Source: Jiangella gansuensis DSM 44835
GTDB lineage: Bacteria > Actinomycetota > Actinomycetes > Jiangellales > Jiangellaceae
Length of the DNA stretch: 64,000 nt
Assembly (NCBI RefSeq): GCF_000515395.1
Contig: NZ_KI911782.1
Location: 2,850,606-2,914,605, forward strand
Reading direction: 5' to 3'
Below the pieces are notes generated by a model. That model was given only the letters and a program-made list of their open reading frames with translations. It was not told the origin of the DNA and made no database searches. Of this stretch, positions 1-7,955 are shown piece by piece. Each line of letters begins with the position of its first letter. Position 1 is the first letter of the stretch. The position numbers and the translations under genes are program-made.

Positions 1-773
1 TCCGCGTTCGTGACCAGTGTCGCGCCGGCGCCCAGGGCGGCGTCACGCAATGCCCCGCTGACCGCGCCCATGCCGCCCACCGGGACGTCCCAGTCACCGG
101 TGCCGTTGCCGATGACGTGGTAGAGCAAGCACCGGTTCTGCCGCAGCGATGCGTCGTCGACGTCGGCGAACGTCCCGATCAGGGCGTCAGTGAGCACCAC
201 ACCCCGCACGACGTCGTCGGCGAACCACGACCGCACCGCCCGGCCGGCGGGCTCCTCGATCAACTCGCGCCACGCCTGGTCGTCGTCGACGACGGCGCGC
301 ATCCGCTCCCGCGACACAAGCGGCGCCGTGAGCGTCGGGAACAGTCGCCGGGCCAGTCGGGCCGTACGGGCGTAAAACCGCTGCCACGCGTCGTGGTCAC
401 CCGTGCTGCCGGTGACGCTCGCGAAGGACGAGCGCGTACGGGCGTCGTCACCGGTGTCGACCAGCAGGCCGTCCGCACCGACCGGCGTGTACGACGAGTA
501 CCGACGCCGCCGCAGCTCGATCGGGAGCCGCAGCTCCTCGACGATCTGCCGCGGCAGCAGCGACACCAGGTACGAGTACCGCGACAACCGCGCGTCGACT
601 CCGGGGAACGGACGCGCCGACACCGCCGCTCCCCCGACCTGGCCGAGGCGTTCCAGAACCAGCACCGTCCGCCCGGCCCTGCCCAGATAGGCCGCGGCGG
701 TCAGGCCGTTGTGCCCACCACCCACCACGACGGCGTCGTACCGGGCGGCGAGGTCCCCATCGGTGATCAGCAT
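1..773 (-). CDS. FAD-dependent oxidoreductase, phytoene desaturase-like (3' part outside window)
   Basis: The reading frame starts at an ATG at 773 and runs off the left edge, leaving 257 N-terminal residues. A Rossmann dinucleotide-binding motif GGGHNG lies at residues 18-23, with an acidic residue about 20 further on (VLVLERLGQVGG), as in FAD-binding amine oxidase/phytoene desaturase-like proteins (PYROXD2 type). The family oxidises C-C or C-N bonds with bound FAD; the substrate cannot be inferred. It is divergent from the sigma factor remnant at 903. The C-terminal substrate domain is not visible. Confidence 0.85.
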   Translation of the reverse strand, partial: MLITDGDLAARYDAVVVGGGHNGLTAAAYLGRAGRTVLVLERLGQVGGAAVSARPFPGVDARLSRYSYLVSLLPRQIVEELRLPIELRRRRYSSYTPVGADGLLVDTGDDARTRSSFASVTGSTGDHDAWQRFYARTARLARRLFPTLTAPLVSRERMRAVVDDDQAWRELIEEPAGRAVRSWFADDVVRGVVLTDALIGTFADVDDASLRQNRCLLYHVIGNGTGDWDVPVGGMGAVSGALRDAALGAGATLVTNA

Positions 774-902
774 CCCGCCATCGTCACCCGATCCGGCCGC
801 CCCACGCCAGTCGCAGGTCCGAGGAATGCATGGCAACGTGACAACGCGGCGACCACTGTGATCCGTCCAGGTAGTGAGAGCAACCCGCCAGGAGCGAGCA
901 GC

Positions 903-1269
903 GTGAGCGAGAGTCACAGGAGGGCCGACGAGTTCACCGTCTATGTCAGCGCCCGCCGCGCGTACCTGCGGCGGATCGCCTACCTGGTGTGCGGCGACTG
1001 GCACACTGCCGAAGACCTCGTCCAGTCGGCACTGATCAAGCTGTATACCGCCTGGCCGCGGATCCACACCGCCGGCGCCGAGGACGCTTACGTCCGGCGC
1101 ATCATCGTGCGCGGCCATCTTGACGAGCGCCGTCGGCCGTGGCGGAGGGAACAGCCTGGACTCCAGGGCATCGACGAGCCGGAGCAGGGCGGACCCTCCC
1201 CTGAAGACACCGATGAGGGCCGCCCTGCGCTACGCCCTGTCCCCCGCGGATGCGACCACGGAGAGGTGA
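903..1269 (+). pseudogene. SigE-family ECF sigma factor, region 4 deleted
   Basis: A GTG start at 903 gives region 2 of a SigE-family sigma factor: YVSARRAYLRRIAYLVCG, then TAEDLVQSALIKLY, then an RRIIVRGHLDERRR segment. After about residue 95 the expected region 4 (the helix-turn-helix that binds the -35 element) is absent. A family-like C-terminus, RAALRYALSPADATTER, is readable only in the +1 frame and ends at a TGA at 1267-1269. That stop sits 5 nt before the next gene, as expected for the original operon. About 150 nt appear lost together with the reading frame. A product reading through in frame would fuse to the next gene, so a working sigma factor is unlikely. Confidence 0.7.
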
Positions 1270-1274
1270 TCAAG

Positions 1275-2008
1275 ATGGCCCACGACACTCAACTGCGAGA
1301 ACTCTTCGACCGGATGGAGTTCGCCGGCGAACCACCGATGACGTCGACCGTCGCTGACGACCTACGGCGAGGTCAGCGCCACCTGCGCCGCCGTCGGGCC
1401 GCGGGGCTGCTCGGCGGTGTGGCAACCACCGCGCTTGTCGCCGGCGGTGTGGTGTTCGCCCTGCCCAGCGATCCCGGCAGCGAAATCACTGCAGCCGGAG
1501 ATGCAGGCACCTCCGCACCTGCGGAGCCGGAGGTGGCCCAGACCTTCGGAGTCTTCCCCAGCACTGAGACGTTGCTCCTCGACACCGCGGCCGAGCATCT
1601 GGATCCCTCGCGGGATCACCTTCCGGACGAGCTCGGTCCCGCCCTTTTCGGCGATCACGGTGTCGAATTCGCCGTGATCGGCAGCCAGCTCCCCTGGTCG
1701 GAGATCGGCCAGGCAGGAGCAGGCGTCGTCAAGGTCGCGGTGACCACACCCGGCTATGTCGACGCTACGGACCACGCCCTCCCGTCGAGGACATGGGGAC
1801 CGAGCTGGAAGACGGACTGAATTTCGTGACAGATTCGGGCCTGCAGGTCGACCCGGCCGACGCTGCGAAGGCGGCGACGATGCCCTCCGTTGACGAGGCA
1901 ACGTGTCCGGTCGCGCTGTCGGCCGAGTCCTTCGAGCCGCTTCCACTGACGTTCGCGCCTCCGGCGTGTGCGTACAGAGACGCCGCGCGGACGTGGGACG
2001 GCTCTTAG
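1275..2008 (+). pseudogene. Membrane-anchored partner of the SigE-type sigma factor, frameshifted
   Basis: ATG at 1275 follows a GGAGAGG ribosome site inside the end of the sigma remnant. The protein has a basic N-terminal segment (DDLRRGQRHLRRRRAAG), one transmembrane helix (LLGGVATTALVAGGVVFAL) and an extracytoplasmic Ala/Pro-rich part. This layout is typical of proteins encoded directly behind SigE-family sigma genes, possibly anti-sigma or sensor proteins. The frame stops at 1820, but the coding pattern continues in another frame (MGTELEDGLNFVTDSGLQ onward) to a stop at 2008. One missing base near 1787 (CTCCCGTCGAG) would explain this. Together with the damaged sigma gene it suggests a decaying regulatory pair. 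Confidence 0.6.
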
Positions 2009-2175
2009 TCTTCCCACACTCCGCCGTAGGAGCCCACGGCCCAAGCCGGATCACCCATCTGGGTGCCGCCGCCGATCTGGACGATCTGGTTGCCGTCGCG
2101 CTCGATCGGCCGGACCAACCAGCTGTGGTTCTGTGCGTTCCAGGTCAACACGTACTCCGTGTCCCGGCGCAGCAT
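2005..2175 (-). CDS. Small hypothetical protein (56 aa)
   Basis: The ATG at 2175 has GGAGG 6 nt upstream, which decides it over the in-frame ATG at 2181 that lies within 1 nt of the same box. The product is short and aromatic-rich (YVLTWNAQNHSWLVRP, then a Gly-rich GNQIVQIGGG and a Trp-containing tail). It has no signal peptide or membrane helix. It converges on the frameshifted gene at 1275-2008, overlapping its stop by 4 nt. I do not recognise the family. Confidence 0.45.
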   Translation of the reverse strand: MLRRDTEYVLTWNAQNHSWLVRPIERDGNQIVQIGGGTQMGDPAWAVGSYGGVWED

Positions 2176-2359
2176 CGTCATCCTCCGTGAGTGTTCGTCG
2201 CGACGCCCCTGCAACGGACGCCGACATCCCGATCAGCTCGCCCAAAGCCTGTGTCGACGATCATCCACCCATGGTGGTCGGACCGCAACGCGAACGACGC
2301 CCCGATGGTGGCGTTTCGCCTGGTCGCGGCCGCTGAGGTGGCTGTTGGGGACAAATTTG

Positions 2360-2396
2360 GTCCGTTCGGTCAGTGGGCGGCCCTGGCCGAACGGAC
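2360..2396. repeat. Inverted repeat, 10-bp perfect arms
   Basis: GTCCGTTCGG at 2360-2369 and CCGAACGGAC at 2387-2396 form perfect arms around 17 nt. A related GGACCGAACCGGTC lies just downstream, near 2414. The element sits about 110 nt ahead of the CHRD gene in the 2176-2506 intergenic stretch, which otherwise holds no recognisable gene. It could be an operator or a hairpin in a 5' leader. Confidence 0.45.
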
Positions 2397-2506
2397 GAGT
2401 CTCGTCACGGAGTTGGACCGAACCGGTCAATCCGTGCGGCGGTCTCGCCCGTATACGGATGGGTGGTCCGACCGGGTTGCCCGTCGCTCGGCTTGAAGGA
2501 GACATC

Positions 2507-2980
2507 ATGCGCAGGTGGCTGACCCGCTCGGCGATCCCCGTGGTGATCGCTTCGTCCGCGCTCGTCCTCGGGGCCGTTCCGGCCACGTCGAGCCATGCTC
2601 CGGTGACCACCCTGCACACCGTGCTCACCGGCGCTCAGGAGGCGCCCGGGCCGGGTGACCCGAATGGCCGAGGAGCCTTCGCCGCCGTCGTCAAGGGCGA
2701 CACCCTCTGTTACGCACTCGTCGCCACCCGGATCGACGAGGCGACCGCGGCGCACATCCACGCCGCCCCGGTCGGCGAGCCGGGCGGAATCGTCGTCGGC
2801 CTCGAAACTCCGGACCGCACGAGCCATGGCTGCATCACGGCCGTGCCTGACGATCAGAACACCACCGAGACGCTGACGTTCAGCGAGCTCGCGGCCATCG
2901 TCGCGAACCCGAGCGACTACTACGTCAACGTGCACAACGCCCCGTTCCCGGGCGGCGCGATCCGCGGTCAGCTCCGCTGA
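2507..2980 (+). CDS. CHRD domain-containing secreted protein
   Basis: The product is 157 residues. ATG at 2507 follows GAAGGAGA at good spacing. Residues 1-29 are a signal peptide (Arg-rich start, hydrophobic core AIPVVIASSALVLGAVPA). The rest is one CHRD domain with its typical pieces: LTGAQEAPG at the start, AAHIHAAPVGEPGGIVV in the middle and YYVNVHNAPFPGGAIRGQL at the end. CHRD domains were named from chordin and occur in many exported bacterial proteins; their biochemical role is not established. It appears monocistronic. Confidence 0.9.
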   Translation: MRRWLTRSAIPVVIASSALVLGAVPATSSHAPVTTLHTVLTGAQEAPGPGDPNGRGAFAAVVKGDTLCYALVATRIDEATAAHIHAAPVGEPGGIVVGLETPDRTSHGCITAVPDDQNTTETLTFSELAAIVANPSDYYVNVHNAPFPGGAIRGQLR

Positions 2981-3048
2981 CCACTCCCCCGTCGACGGTG
3001 ACCGTGCCGCGCCGACCGGCGTGGTCGCCGTCGACGCATTAGATGCTC

Positions 3049-3077
3049 TTGCGGTTATATATCTGTGTGGCTATTCT
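3049..3077 (+). promoter_or_regulatory. Promoter of the ArsR-SRPBCC pair (leaderless)
   Basis: TTGCGG at 3049-3054 and TATTCT at 3072-3077 are separated by 17 nt in an unusually AT-rich patch. The -10 box ends 7 nt before the ATG at 3085, so transcription would begin at or next to the start codon. The TTATATATC tract in the spacer is a plausible autoregulatory ArsR site. Confidence 0.5.
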
Positions 3078-3084
3078 TTGTCGC

Positions 3085-3399
3085 ATGGCCGAACCGTTCA
3101 GCGTGCTCGCGGAGCCGGCCCGGCGGCGCATCCTGGATCTGCTGCTGGAGCGCCCCCGGCTGGTCGGCGAGCTGACCGAGGCTCTGGGCCTCTCCCAGCC
3201 CGGCACCTCCAAGCACCTGCGGGTGCTGCGCGAGGCCGGGCTGGTCACCGTGCGCCGCGATGGACAGCGGCGGTGGTACGAGCTGCGCGCCGAACCGCTG
3301 GTCGAGCTCGACGAGTGGCTCACCCCGTACCGGTGGATGTGGGCCGACCGTTTCGACGCCCTCGAGCGGCACCTCGACACGATGGACGACGACGCGTGA
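3085..3399 (+). CDS. ArsR-family transcriptional regulator
   Basis: The product is 104 residues, essentially only a winged helix-turn-helix: LAEPARRRILDLLLERP, then GLSQPGTSKHLRVLREAGLV, then the wing RRDGQRRWYEL. It lacks the metal-binding cysteines of ArsR/SmtB metal sensors. It is followed after 52 nt by an AHSA1/SRPBCC gene. That is the common ArsR-SRPBCC pair of actinobacteria, in which the regulator represses its own operon. No ribosome site is obvious, in keeping with the leaderless promoter directly upstream. Confidence 0.92.
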   Translation: MAEPFSVLAEPARRRILDLLLERPRLVGELTEALGLSQPGTSKHLRVLREAGLVTVRRDGQRRWYELRAEPLVELDEWLTPYRWMWADRFDALERHLDTMDDDA

Positions 3400-3451
3400 C
3401 CGCGCGCCGCAGCGACGGCGCAGACCTGGAAGCCGAGTACCTGGAGCATCG

Positions 3452-4258
3452 ATGACCGAGACCTTGCGCACCGACGGCGACCGCAGCGTGCTGCGTATCG
3501 AGCGCCGCTTCCGCCATCCGAGGAGCCGGGTCTGGCGGGCCATCACCGACCCGGAGCAACTGAAGCAGTGGTTCCCGGCCGCGGTACACCTGGACCTCCA
3601 GGTGGGCAGCGAGGTCGGCTTCGACTGGGGCGACGGGAAGGGAGCCAGCCCCGACGGCCATGTCACCGAGGTCGACGACGGCCGCGTCCTGGCGTTCACC
3701 TGGTCCGGCGAGCTGCTCCGCTTCGACCTGCGCGATGACGGCGACGGCTGCCTGATGATCTTCGAGCACACCTTCTCCGATCGTTACGGCGCGGGCAGCT
3801 TCTGCTCCGGGTGGGTCATGTGTCTCGCCGCGCTCGAGCAGCTCGCCGACGGCGTCCCAGTGGCCCACGGTGAACCCTCGGCGGAACTGCATGATCACTA
3901 CGTCGTTCAGTTCGGCCTGGACGCCGGCGTCGCCGATATCGGTGAGCGGGGGTGGCTGGTGCGGTTCGAGCGTCAGCTGACCCGCCCGGCCGAGGCCGTA
4001 TGGCCCATGGTTGAAGCAGCGCGCGACGACGCCGGACAGGTGGTCGAGTCCGAATCGCCGTACCTGCTCGAGTACGCCACCGCCGGCGACGGCCGGGTGC
4101 GCTGGGAACTGCGGGAAGGCACCGGTCACGGCGCGCGGCTGGTGCTCACCGAGACCGGCCCGGCCTCTCGTGTGAGCGACGCGGACGCCGCACTGGCCGG
4201 CTGGCGGGACCGGCTCAACGGGCTCGCCGAAGATCTTCGTGCGCTCCCCCGGCACTGA
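3452..4258 (+). CDS. SRPBCC (AHSA1-like) protein with two tandem domains
   Basis: The product is 268 residues. Residues 1-~150 form an AHSA1-type START-like domain (ERRFRHPRSRVWRAITDPEQLKQWF, later HVTEVDDGRVLAFTW). From about residue 165 a second, more divergent copy begins with the same opening logic (VRFERQLTRPAEAVWPMVEAA). The fold makes a hydrophobic cavity for small ligands; a specific ligand cannot be named. It is co-transcribed with the ArsR gene upstream and converges on the ABC exporter, whose stop lies 9 nt away. Confidence 0.88.
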   Translation: MTETLRTDGDRSVLRIERRFRHPRSRVWRAITDPEQLKQWFPAAVHLDLQVGSEVGFDWGDGKGASPDGHVTEVDDGRVLAFTWSGELLRFDLRDDGDGCLMIFEHTFSDRYGAGSFCSGWVMCLAALEQLADGVPVAHGEPSAELHDHYVVQFGLDAGVADIGERGWLVRFERQLTRPAEAVWPMVEAARDDAGQVVESESPYLLEYATAGDGRVRWELREGTGHGARLVLTETGPASRVSDADAALAGWRDRLNGLAEDLRALPRH

Positions 4259-4267
4259 GTTCGAGCC

Positions 4268-6175
4268 TCACGCTGGGACCGCCGTCGGCGCGGGGTCGTC
4301 GCCGGCGGCGGTGTCCGGCTGGTCGAACTGGGTGCGGTAGAGCTCCTGATAGCGGCCCCCGGCGGCCAGCAGCTCGGCGTGGGTGCCGCGCTCGACCACC
4401 CGGCCGTCCTCGATGACGAGGATGAGGTCCGCGGCGCGGATGGTGGACAGCCGGTGCGCGATGACCACCGCCGTGCGCCCCTCCAGCGCCTCGGCCAGCG
4501 CCTCCTGCACCGCGGCCTCCGAGGTGGAGTCCAAATGCGCGGTGGCCTCGTCGAGGATGACGACGCGCGGCCTGGCCAGGAGCAGCCGGGCGATGGTGAG
4601 CCGCTGACGCTCGCCCCCGGACAGCCGGTAGCCGCGCTCCCCCACCACGGTGTCCAGTCCGTCGGGCAGCTCGCCGATCAGGTCCGCCAGGCGAGCCCGG
4701 CGTAGCGCGTCCCAAAGCTCGTCGTCAGTGGCGCCGGGCCGCGCCAGCAGGAGGTTGGCGCGGATGGACTCGTGGAACAGATGACCGTCCTGTGTGACCA
4801 TGCCCAGCGTGTGTTTCACCGAGGCCATGGAGAGGTCACGCACGTCGACCCCGGACAGCCGGACGGTGCCCGCGTCGACGTCGTACAGCCGGGGCAGGAG
4901 CTGGGCGATCGTCGACTTGCCCGCGCCGGACGAGCCGACCAGAGCCACCATCTGACCGGGAGCGACGGCGAACGACACGCCGTGCAGCACTTCCTCGCCG
5001 CCGCGGACGTCGAGCATCGCGACCTCCTCCAGCGACGCCAGCGAGACCTTGTCGGCCGCCGGATAGCTGAAGTGGACGTCGTCGAACTCCACCGACACCG
5101 GGCCGTCGGGCACCGGCCGGGCGTCCGGCTTCTCCCGGATCAGCGGTTCGAGGTCGAGCACCTCGAACACGCGGGCGAAACTGACCAGCGCACTCATGAC
5201 CTCGACGCGGGCGCTGGCCAGTGCGGTGAGTGGCGCGTAGAGGCGCGTCAGCAGCAGTGCCATGGAGACGACGGCACCGGCGTCGAGCTCGCCGCGCAGC
5301 GCGTAGAAGCCACCCAACCCGTACACCAGGGCCAGCGCCAGCGCACCGACCAGGGTGAGCGCGGTGACGAACACCCACTGCACCATGGCGGTGCGCAGGC
5401 CGATGTCGCGAACCCGGCGGGCCCGGACACTGAACTCGGCGGACTCCCGCGCCGGCTGGCTGAACAGCTTGACCAGGGTGGCACCCGGTGCGGAGAACCG
5501 CTCGGTCATCTGAGTGCTCATGACGGCGTTGTGGTTGGCCGCCTCCCGCTCGAGCCGAGCCAGCCGCCGTCCCATGTGGCGCGCCGGCAGCACGAACACC
5601 GGCAGCAAAGCCAGGGCCAGCAGGGTGATCTGCCACGAGATGTTCAGCATGACAGCCAGCGCCAGGACCAGCATCACGACGTTGCTGACCACTCCGGACA
5701 GCAGGTCGCTGAACGCACGCTGCGCCCCGATGACGTCGTTGTTGAGCCGGCTGACCAGGGCGCCGGTACGGGTACGGGTGAAGAACGCCACCGGCATCTT
5801 CTGGACATGGTCGAAGACCGATTGGCGCAGGTCGAGGATGAGCCCTTCGCCGATGCTGGCCGACAACCATCGCTGCACCAGCCCCACGCCGGCCTCAGCC
5901 AGCGCGATGACCCCGATGACCACGGCCAGGCCGATGACGGTGGACTGGGCCTCGCCTTGGATGATGCCGTCGACGACCTGCCCGGCGAGCACCGGAGTGG
6001 CCACCGCGAGGACCGCCGTGACGATGCTGAGGGACACGAACAGCACGAGGAAGGTGCGGTGCGGCTGCGCGAAAGCCAGGACTCGCCGCAGCGTGGCCCG
6101 GGAGAACGGCCGTTTGTCCTCCTGCGCGTGCATCGCGTTGTACAGCGCGTTCCACGCGGTGACTTCCATGCTCAT
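4268..6175 (-). CDS. ABC exporter, fused membrane and ATPase domains
   Basis: The product is 635 residues. ATG at 6175 follows AGGAGG by 10 nt; a second in-frame ATG is at 6169. The N-terminal half carries six membrane helices of the type I exporter fold. The C-terminal half is a full ATPase: Walker A GSSGAGKST, signature LSGGERQRLTIARL, Walker B VVILDEATAHLD and H-loop IAHRLSTIRAAD. Such half-transporters dimerise to export drugs, lipids or peptides. It is 14 nt downstream of the MFS pump gene in the same orientation, so the two probably form one efflux operon. Confidence 0.93.
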   Translation of the reverse strand: MSMEVTAWNALYNAMHAQEDKRPFSRATLRRVLAFAQPHRTFLVLFVSLSIVTAVLAVATPVLAGQVVDGIIQGEAQSTVIGLAVVIGVIALAEAGVGLVQRWLSASIGEGLILDLRQSVFDHVQKMPVAFFTRTRTGALVSRLNNDVIGAQRAFSDLLSGVVSNVVMLVLALAVMLNISWQITLLALALLPVFVLPARHMGRRLARLEREAANHNAVMSTQMTERFSAPGATLVKLFSQPARESAEFSVRARRVRDIGLRTAMVQWVFVTALTLVGALALALVYGLGGFYALRGELDAGAVVSMALLLTRLYAPLTALASARVEVMSALVSFARVFEVLDLEPLIREKPDARPVPDGPVSVEFDDVHFSYPAADKVSLASLEEVAMLDVRGGEEVLHGVSFAVAPGQMVALVGSSGAGKSTIAQLLPRLYDVDAGTVRLSGVDVRDLSMASVKHTLGMVTQDGHLFHESIRANLLLARPGATDDELWDALRRARLADLIGELPDGLDTVVGERGYRLSGGERQRLTIARLLLARPRVVILDEATAHLDSTSEAAVQEALAEALEGRTAVVIAHRLSTIRAADLILVIEDGRVVERGTHAELLAAGGRYQELYRTQFDQPDTAAGDDPAPTAVPA

Positions 6176-6189
6176 CGGTGCTGATCCTC

Positions 6190-7788
6190 CTAGGTGGCGA
6201 CGACGTTCGGTGTGACCTGGCCGGCCGCGGTGTCGTCGCTGTTCGGCTCGACATCCTCCCCCGCCCGCACCCGCCGCAGCAGTACCGCGGCGAGCACTGC
6301 CCCGGCCAGTGCGATGATGGCGCTGACCGCGGCAGTGGCCTGAAGCCCGTCGGTGAAGGCCGCGCGAGCCAGCTGGATCAGCGTGGCGCCGGCGCCGGCC
6401 GGCAGCTCGCCCGCCACGGCCACCGCACCGGCGAGCGTGTCGCGGGCGACGCCGGCGGCCTCGGGTGCGAGCTGGGTGGGCAGGTCGGTGTCCATGGCAG
6501 CACGGTAGACGGCGGTACCGACACTCCCGAGGATCGCGAGCCCGAGGGCACCACCGAACTCGTTGCTGGTCTCCGACACCGCCGAGGCCGCGCCGGCGCG
6601 CTCCGGCGGGGCCGCGCTGATGACGAGGTCGGTGCCCAGCGCGGCGGCCGGGGTGAAGCCCACGGCCATGATGCAGGTCCCGGTGATCAGCAGGTCGAAC
6701 CCGCCCGACCCGCCGACCTGGGTGATGACGGCGATCCCGGCGGCGCTCACTGCCATGCCGGCAGCGATGAGGTAGCCCGGACGGATCCGCGTCACCAGGA
6801 CCGGGACCAGCACCATCCCGACCATCATCGCTCCCGTCATCGGCAGCACCCACAGTCCGGCCCGGAACGGCGACAACCCGTGCACCAGCTGCAGGTACTG
6901 CATGACGAACAGGTTGAGGCCCATCATCGCGAACGTGGCCGCCGTCATGATGCCGAGGGTCGCGCCGAACGCCCGGTTCCGGAACAGCTCCATGTCGATC
7001 AACGGGTCGTCCAACGATCGCTGCCGCCGTACGAACAGCACCGCGAACACGGCACCGATCACCACCGAGGCGATCAGCAGCCAGCCGAAGCCGTCCGAGG
7101 CCAGCTTCTTGATGCCGTAGATGACCGGGAGCACCGCTGCGAGCAGCAGCAGCGCGCTGGCCAGGTCGAGGCGGCCCGAACGCGGGTCGCGGTACTCCGG
7201 CAGCAGGAGCGGGCCCACGACGAGCAGGAGCAGCATGACCGGCACTCCGACGAGGAACACCGAACCCCACCAGAAGACTTCCAGCAGGGCGCCCCCGACC
7301 AGCGGCCCGACCGAGCCGCCGACCATGAAGCTCATCATCCAGAGCGAGATCGCGGTGGTTCGCTGTCGGTCGTCGTGGAACATGTTGCGGATCAGCGAGA
7401 GCGTCGACGGCATCAGCGTCGCGCCGGCGATGCCCATCAGCGCTCGAGCCGCGATGAGCATCTCGGCACTGGTGGCATACGCGGCGAGCACCGACGCCAC
7501 ACCGAAGGCGGCCGCGCCCGCCAGCAGTAGCCGGCGCCGGCCGATGCGGTCGCCGAGCGAGCCCATGGTGATCAGGAAGCCGGCGATCAGGAAGCCGTAG
7601 ATGTCGGTGATCCACAACAGCTGCGAGCTGGTCGGCGCCAGCTCGGCGCTGAGGTGGGGCACGGCCAGGTGCAGTACCGTCAGGTCCATCATCACGAGCA
7701 TCGCCGGCAGGCTCAGCACGGCGAGCGCGATCCACTCCTTCGCACCCGCCCGCGGCGGATGGTCGGTGGTTGTCTCCGTTGGCGTCAT
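6190..7788 (-). CDS. MFS drug efflux transporter, DHA2 (EmrB/QacA) family
   Basis: The product is 532 residues with about 14 hydrophobic segments. The MFS loop 2-3 signature is GSLGDRIGRRRLLLAG, and the helix 1 motif LPAMLVMMDLTVLHLAVPHL is typical of DHA2 proton-coupled multidrug pumps. I chose ATG 7788 over the longer start at 7809 because the upstream palindrome and promoter lie within the 7803-7825 region. It is the first gene of a probable two-gene efflux operon with the ABC exporter. Confidence 0.93.
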   Translation of the reverse strand: MTPTETTTDHPPRAGAKEWIALAVLSLPAMLVMMDLTVLHLAVPHLSAELAPTSSQLLWITDIYGFLIAGFLITMGSLGDRIGRRRLLLAGAAAFGVASVLAAYATSAEMLIAARALMGIAGATLMPSTLSLIRNMFHDDRQRTTAISLWMMSFMVGGSVGPLVGGALLEVFWWGSVFLVGVPVMLLLLVVGPLLLPEYRDPRSGRLDLASALLLLAAVLPVIYGIKKLASDGFGWLLIASVVIGAVFAVLFVRRQRSLDDPLIDMELFRNRAFGATLGIMTAATFAMMGLNLFVMQYLQLVHGLSPFRAGLWVLPMTGAMMVGMVLVPVLVTRIRPGYLIAAGMAVSAAGIAVITQVGGSGGFDLLITGTCIMAVGFTPAAALGTDLVISAAPPERAGAASAVSETSNEFGGALGLAILGSVGTAVYRAAMDTDLPTQLAPEAAGVARDTLAGAVAVAGELPAGAGATLIQLARAAFTDGLQATAAVSAIIALAGAVLAAVLLRRVRAGEDVEPNSDDTAAGQVTPNVVAT

Positions 7789-7802
7789 GAGCCCAGCTTC
7801 AT

Positions 7803-7825
7803 ACCTCAACCATTGTTGAGGTCAA
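7803..7825 (-). promoter_or_regulatory. MerR/SoxR-like palindromic operator and -35 of the efflux operon
   Basis: ACCTCAA (7803-7809) and TTGAGGT (7816-7822) are perfect 7-bp arms around 6 nt. The outer CCTCAA/TTGAGG halves and the 18-bp frame equal those of the SoxR box, but the two positions inside the arms differ. On the minus strand TTGACC (7825-7820) could be the -35 element, with a -10 such as TATGAA (16-nt spacing) or GAAGCT (19-nt spacing, the MerR-type distance). No MerR-type gene is present in the window. Confidence 0.5.
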
Positions 7826-7851
7826 GTCCGTCGGGCAGACCGCCGCAGGCA

Positions 7852-7924
7852 TGTTCCCACTTCACCGGGCAAGCATTCGTGGTGAAGCGGGAACACCCAT
7901 GGCGAACGTGATCATTTCCGGGCG
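7852..7924. repeat. Dispersed stem-loop repeat, copy A
   Basis: Stem CTTCACC/GGTGAAG inside an outer CCC/GGG pairing, constant loop GGCAAGCAT, then the constant tail CACCCATGGCGAACGTGATC followed by ATTTCCGGG. It lies 32 nt beyond the 3' end of the permease gene ending at 7956, with its tail facing that gene. The other copies are at 15539, 16159, 21861 (reversed) and 59751. Confidence 0.75.
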
Positions 7925-7955
7925 GGTGGACGGTAGGCGTGTGCCGTCCGGGCGG

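Noticed and set aside
117-902. N-terminal extension of the sigma-factor frame back to 117
   Set aside because: This part is antisense to the FAD oxidoreductase gene; sigma homology starts at the GTG at 903.
4268-7735. A single 1155-residue protein joining the ABC exporter to upstream sequence
   Set aside because: The N-terminal half is an out-of-frame reading of the MFS gene. The true exporter starts at 6175 after AGGAGG.
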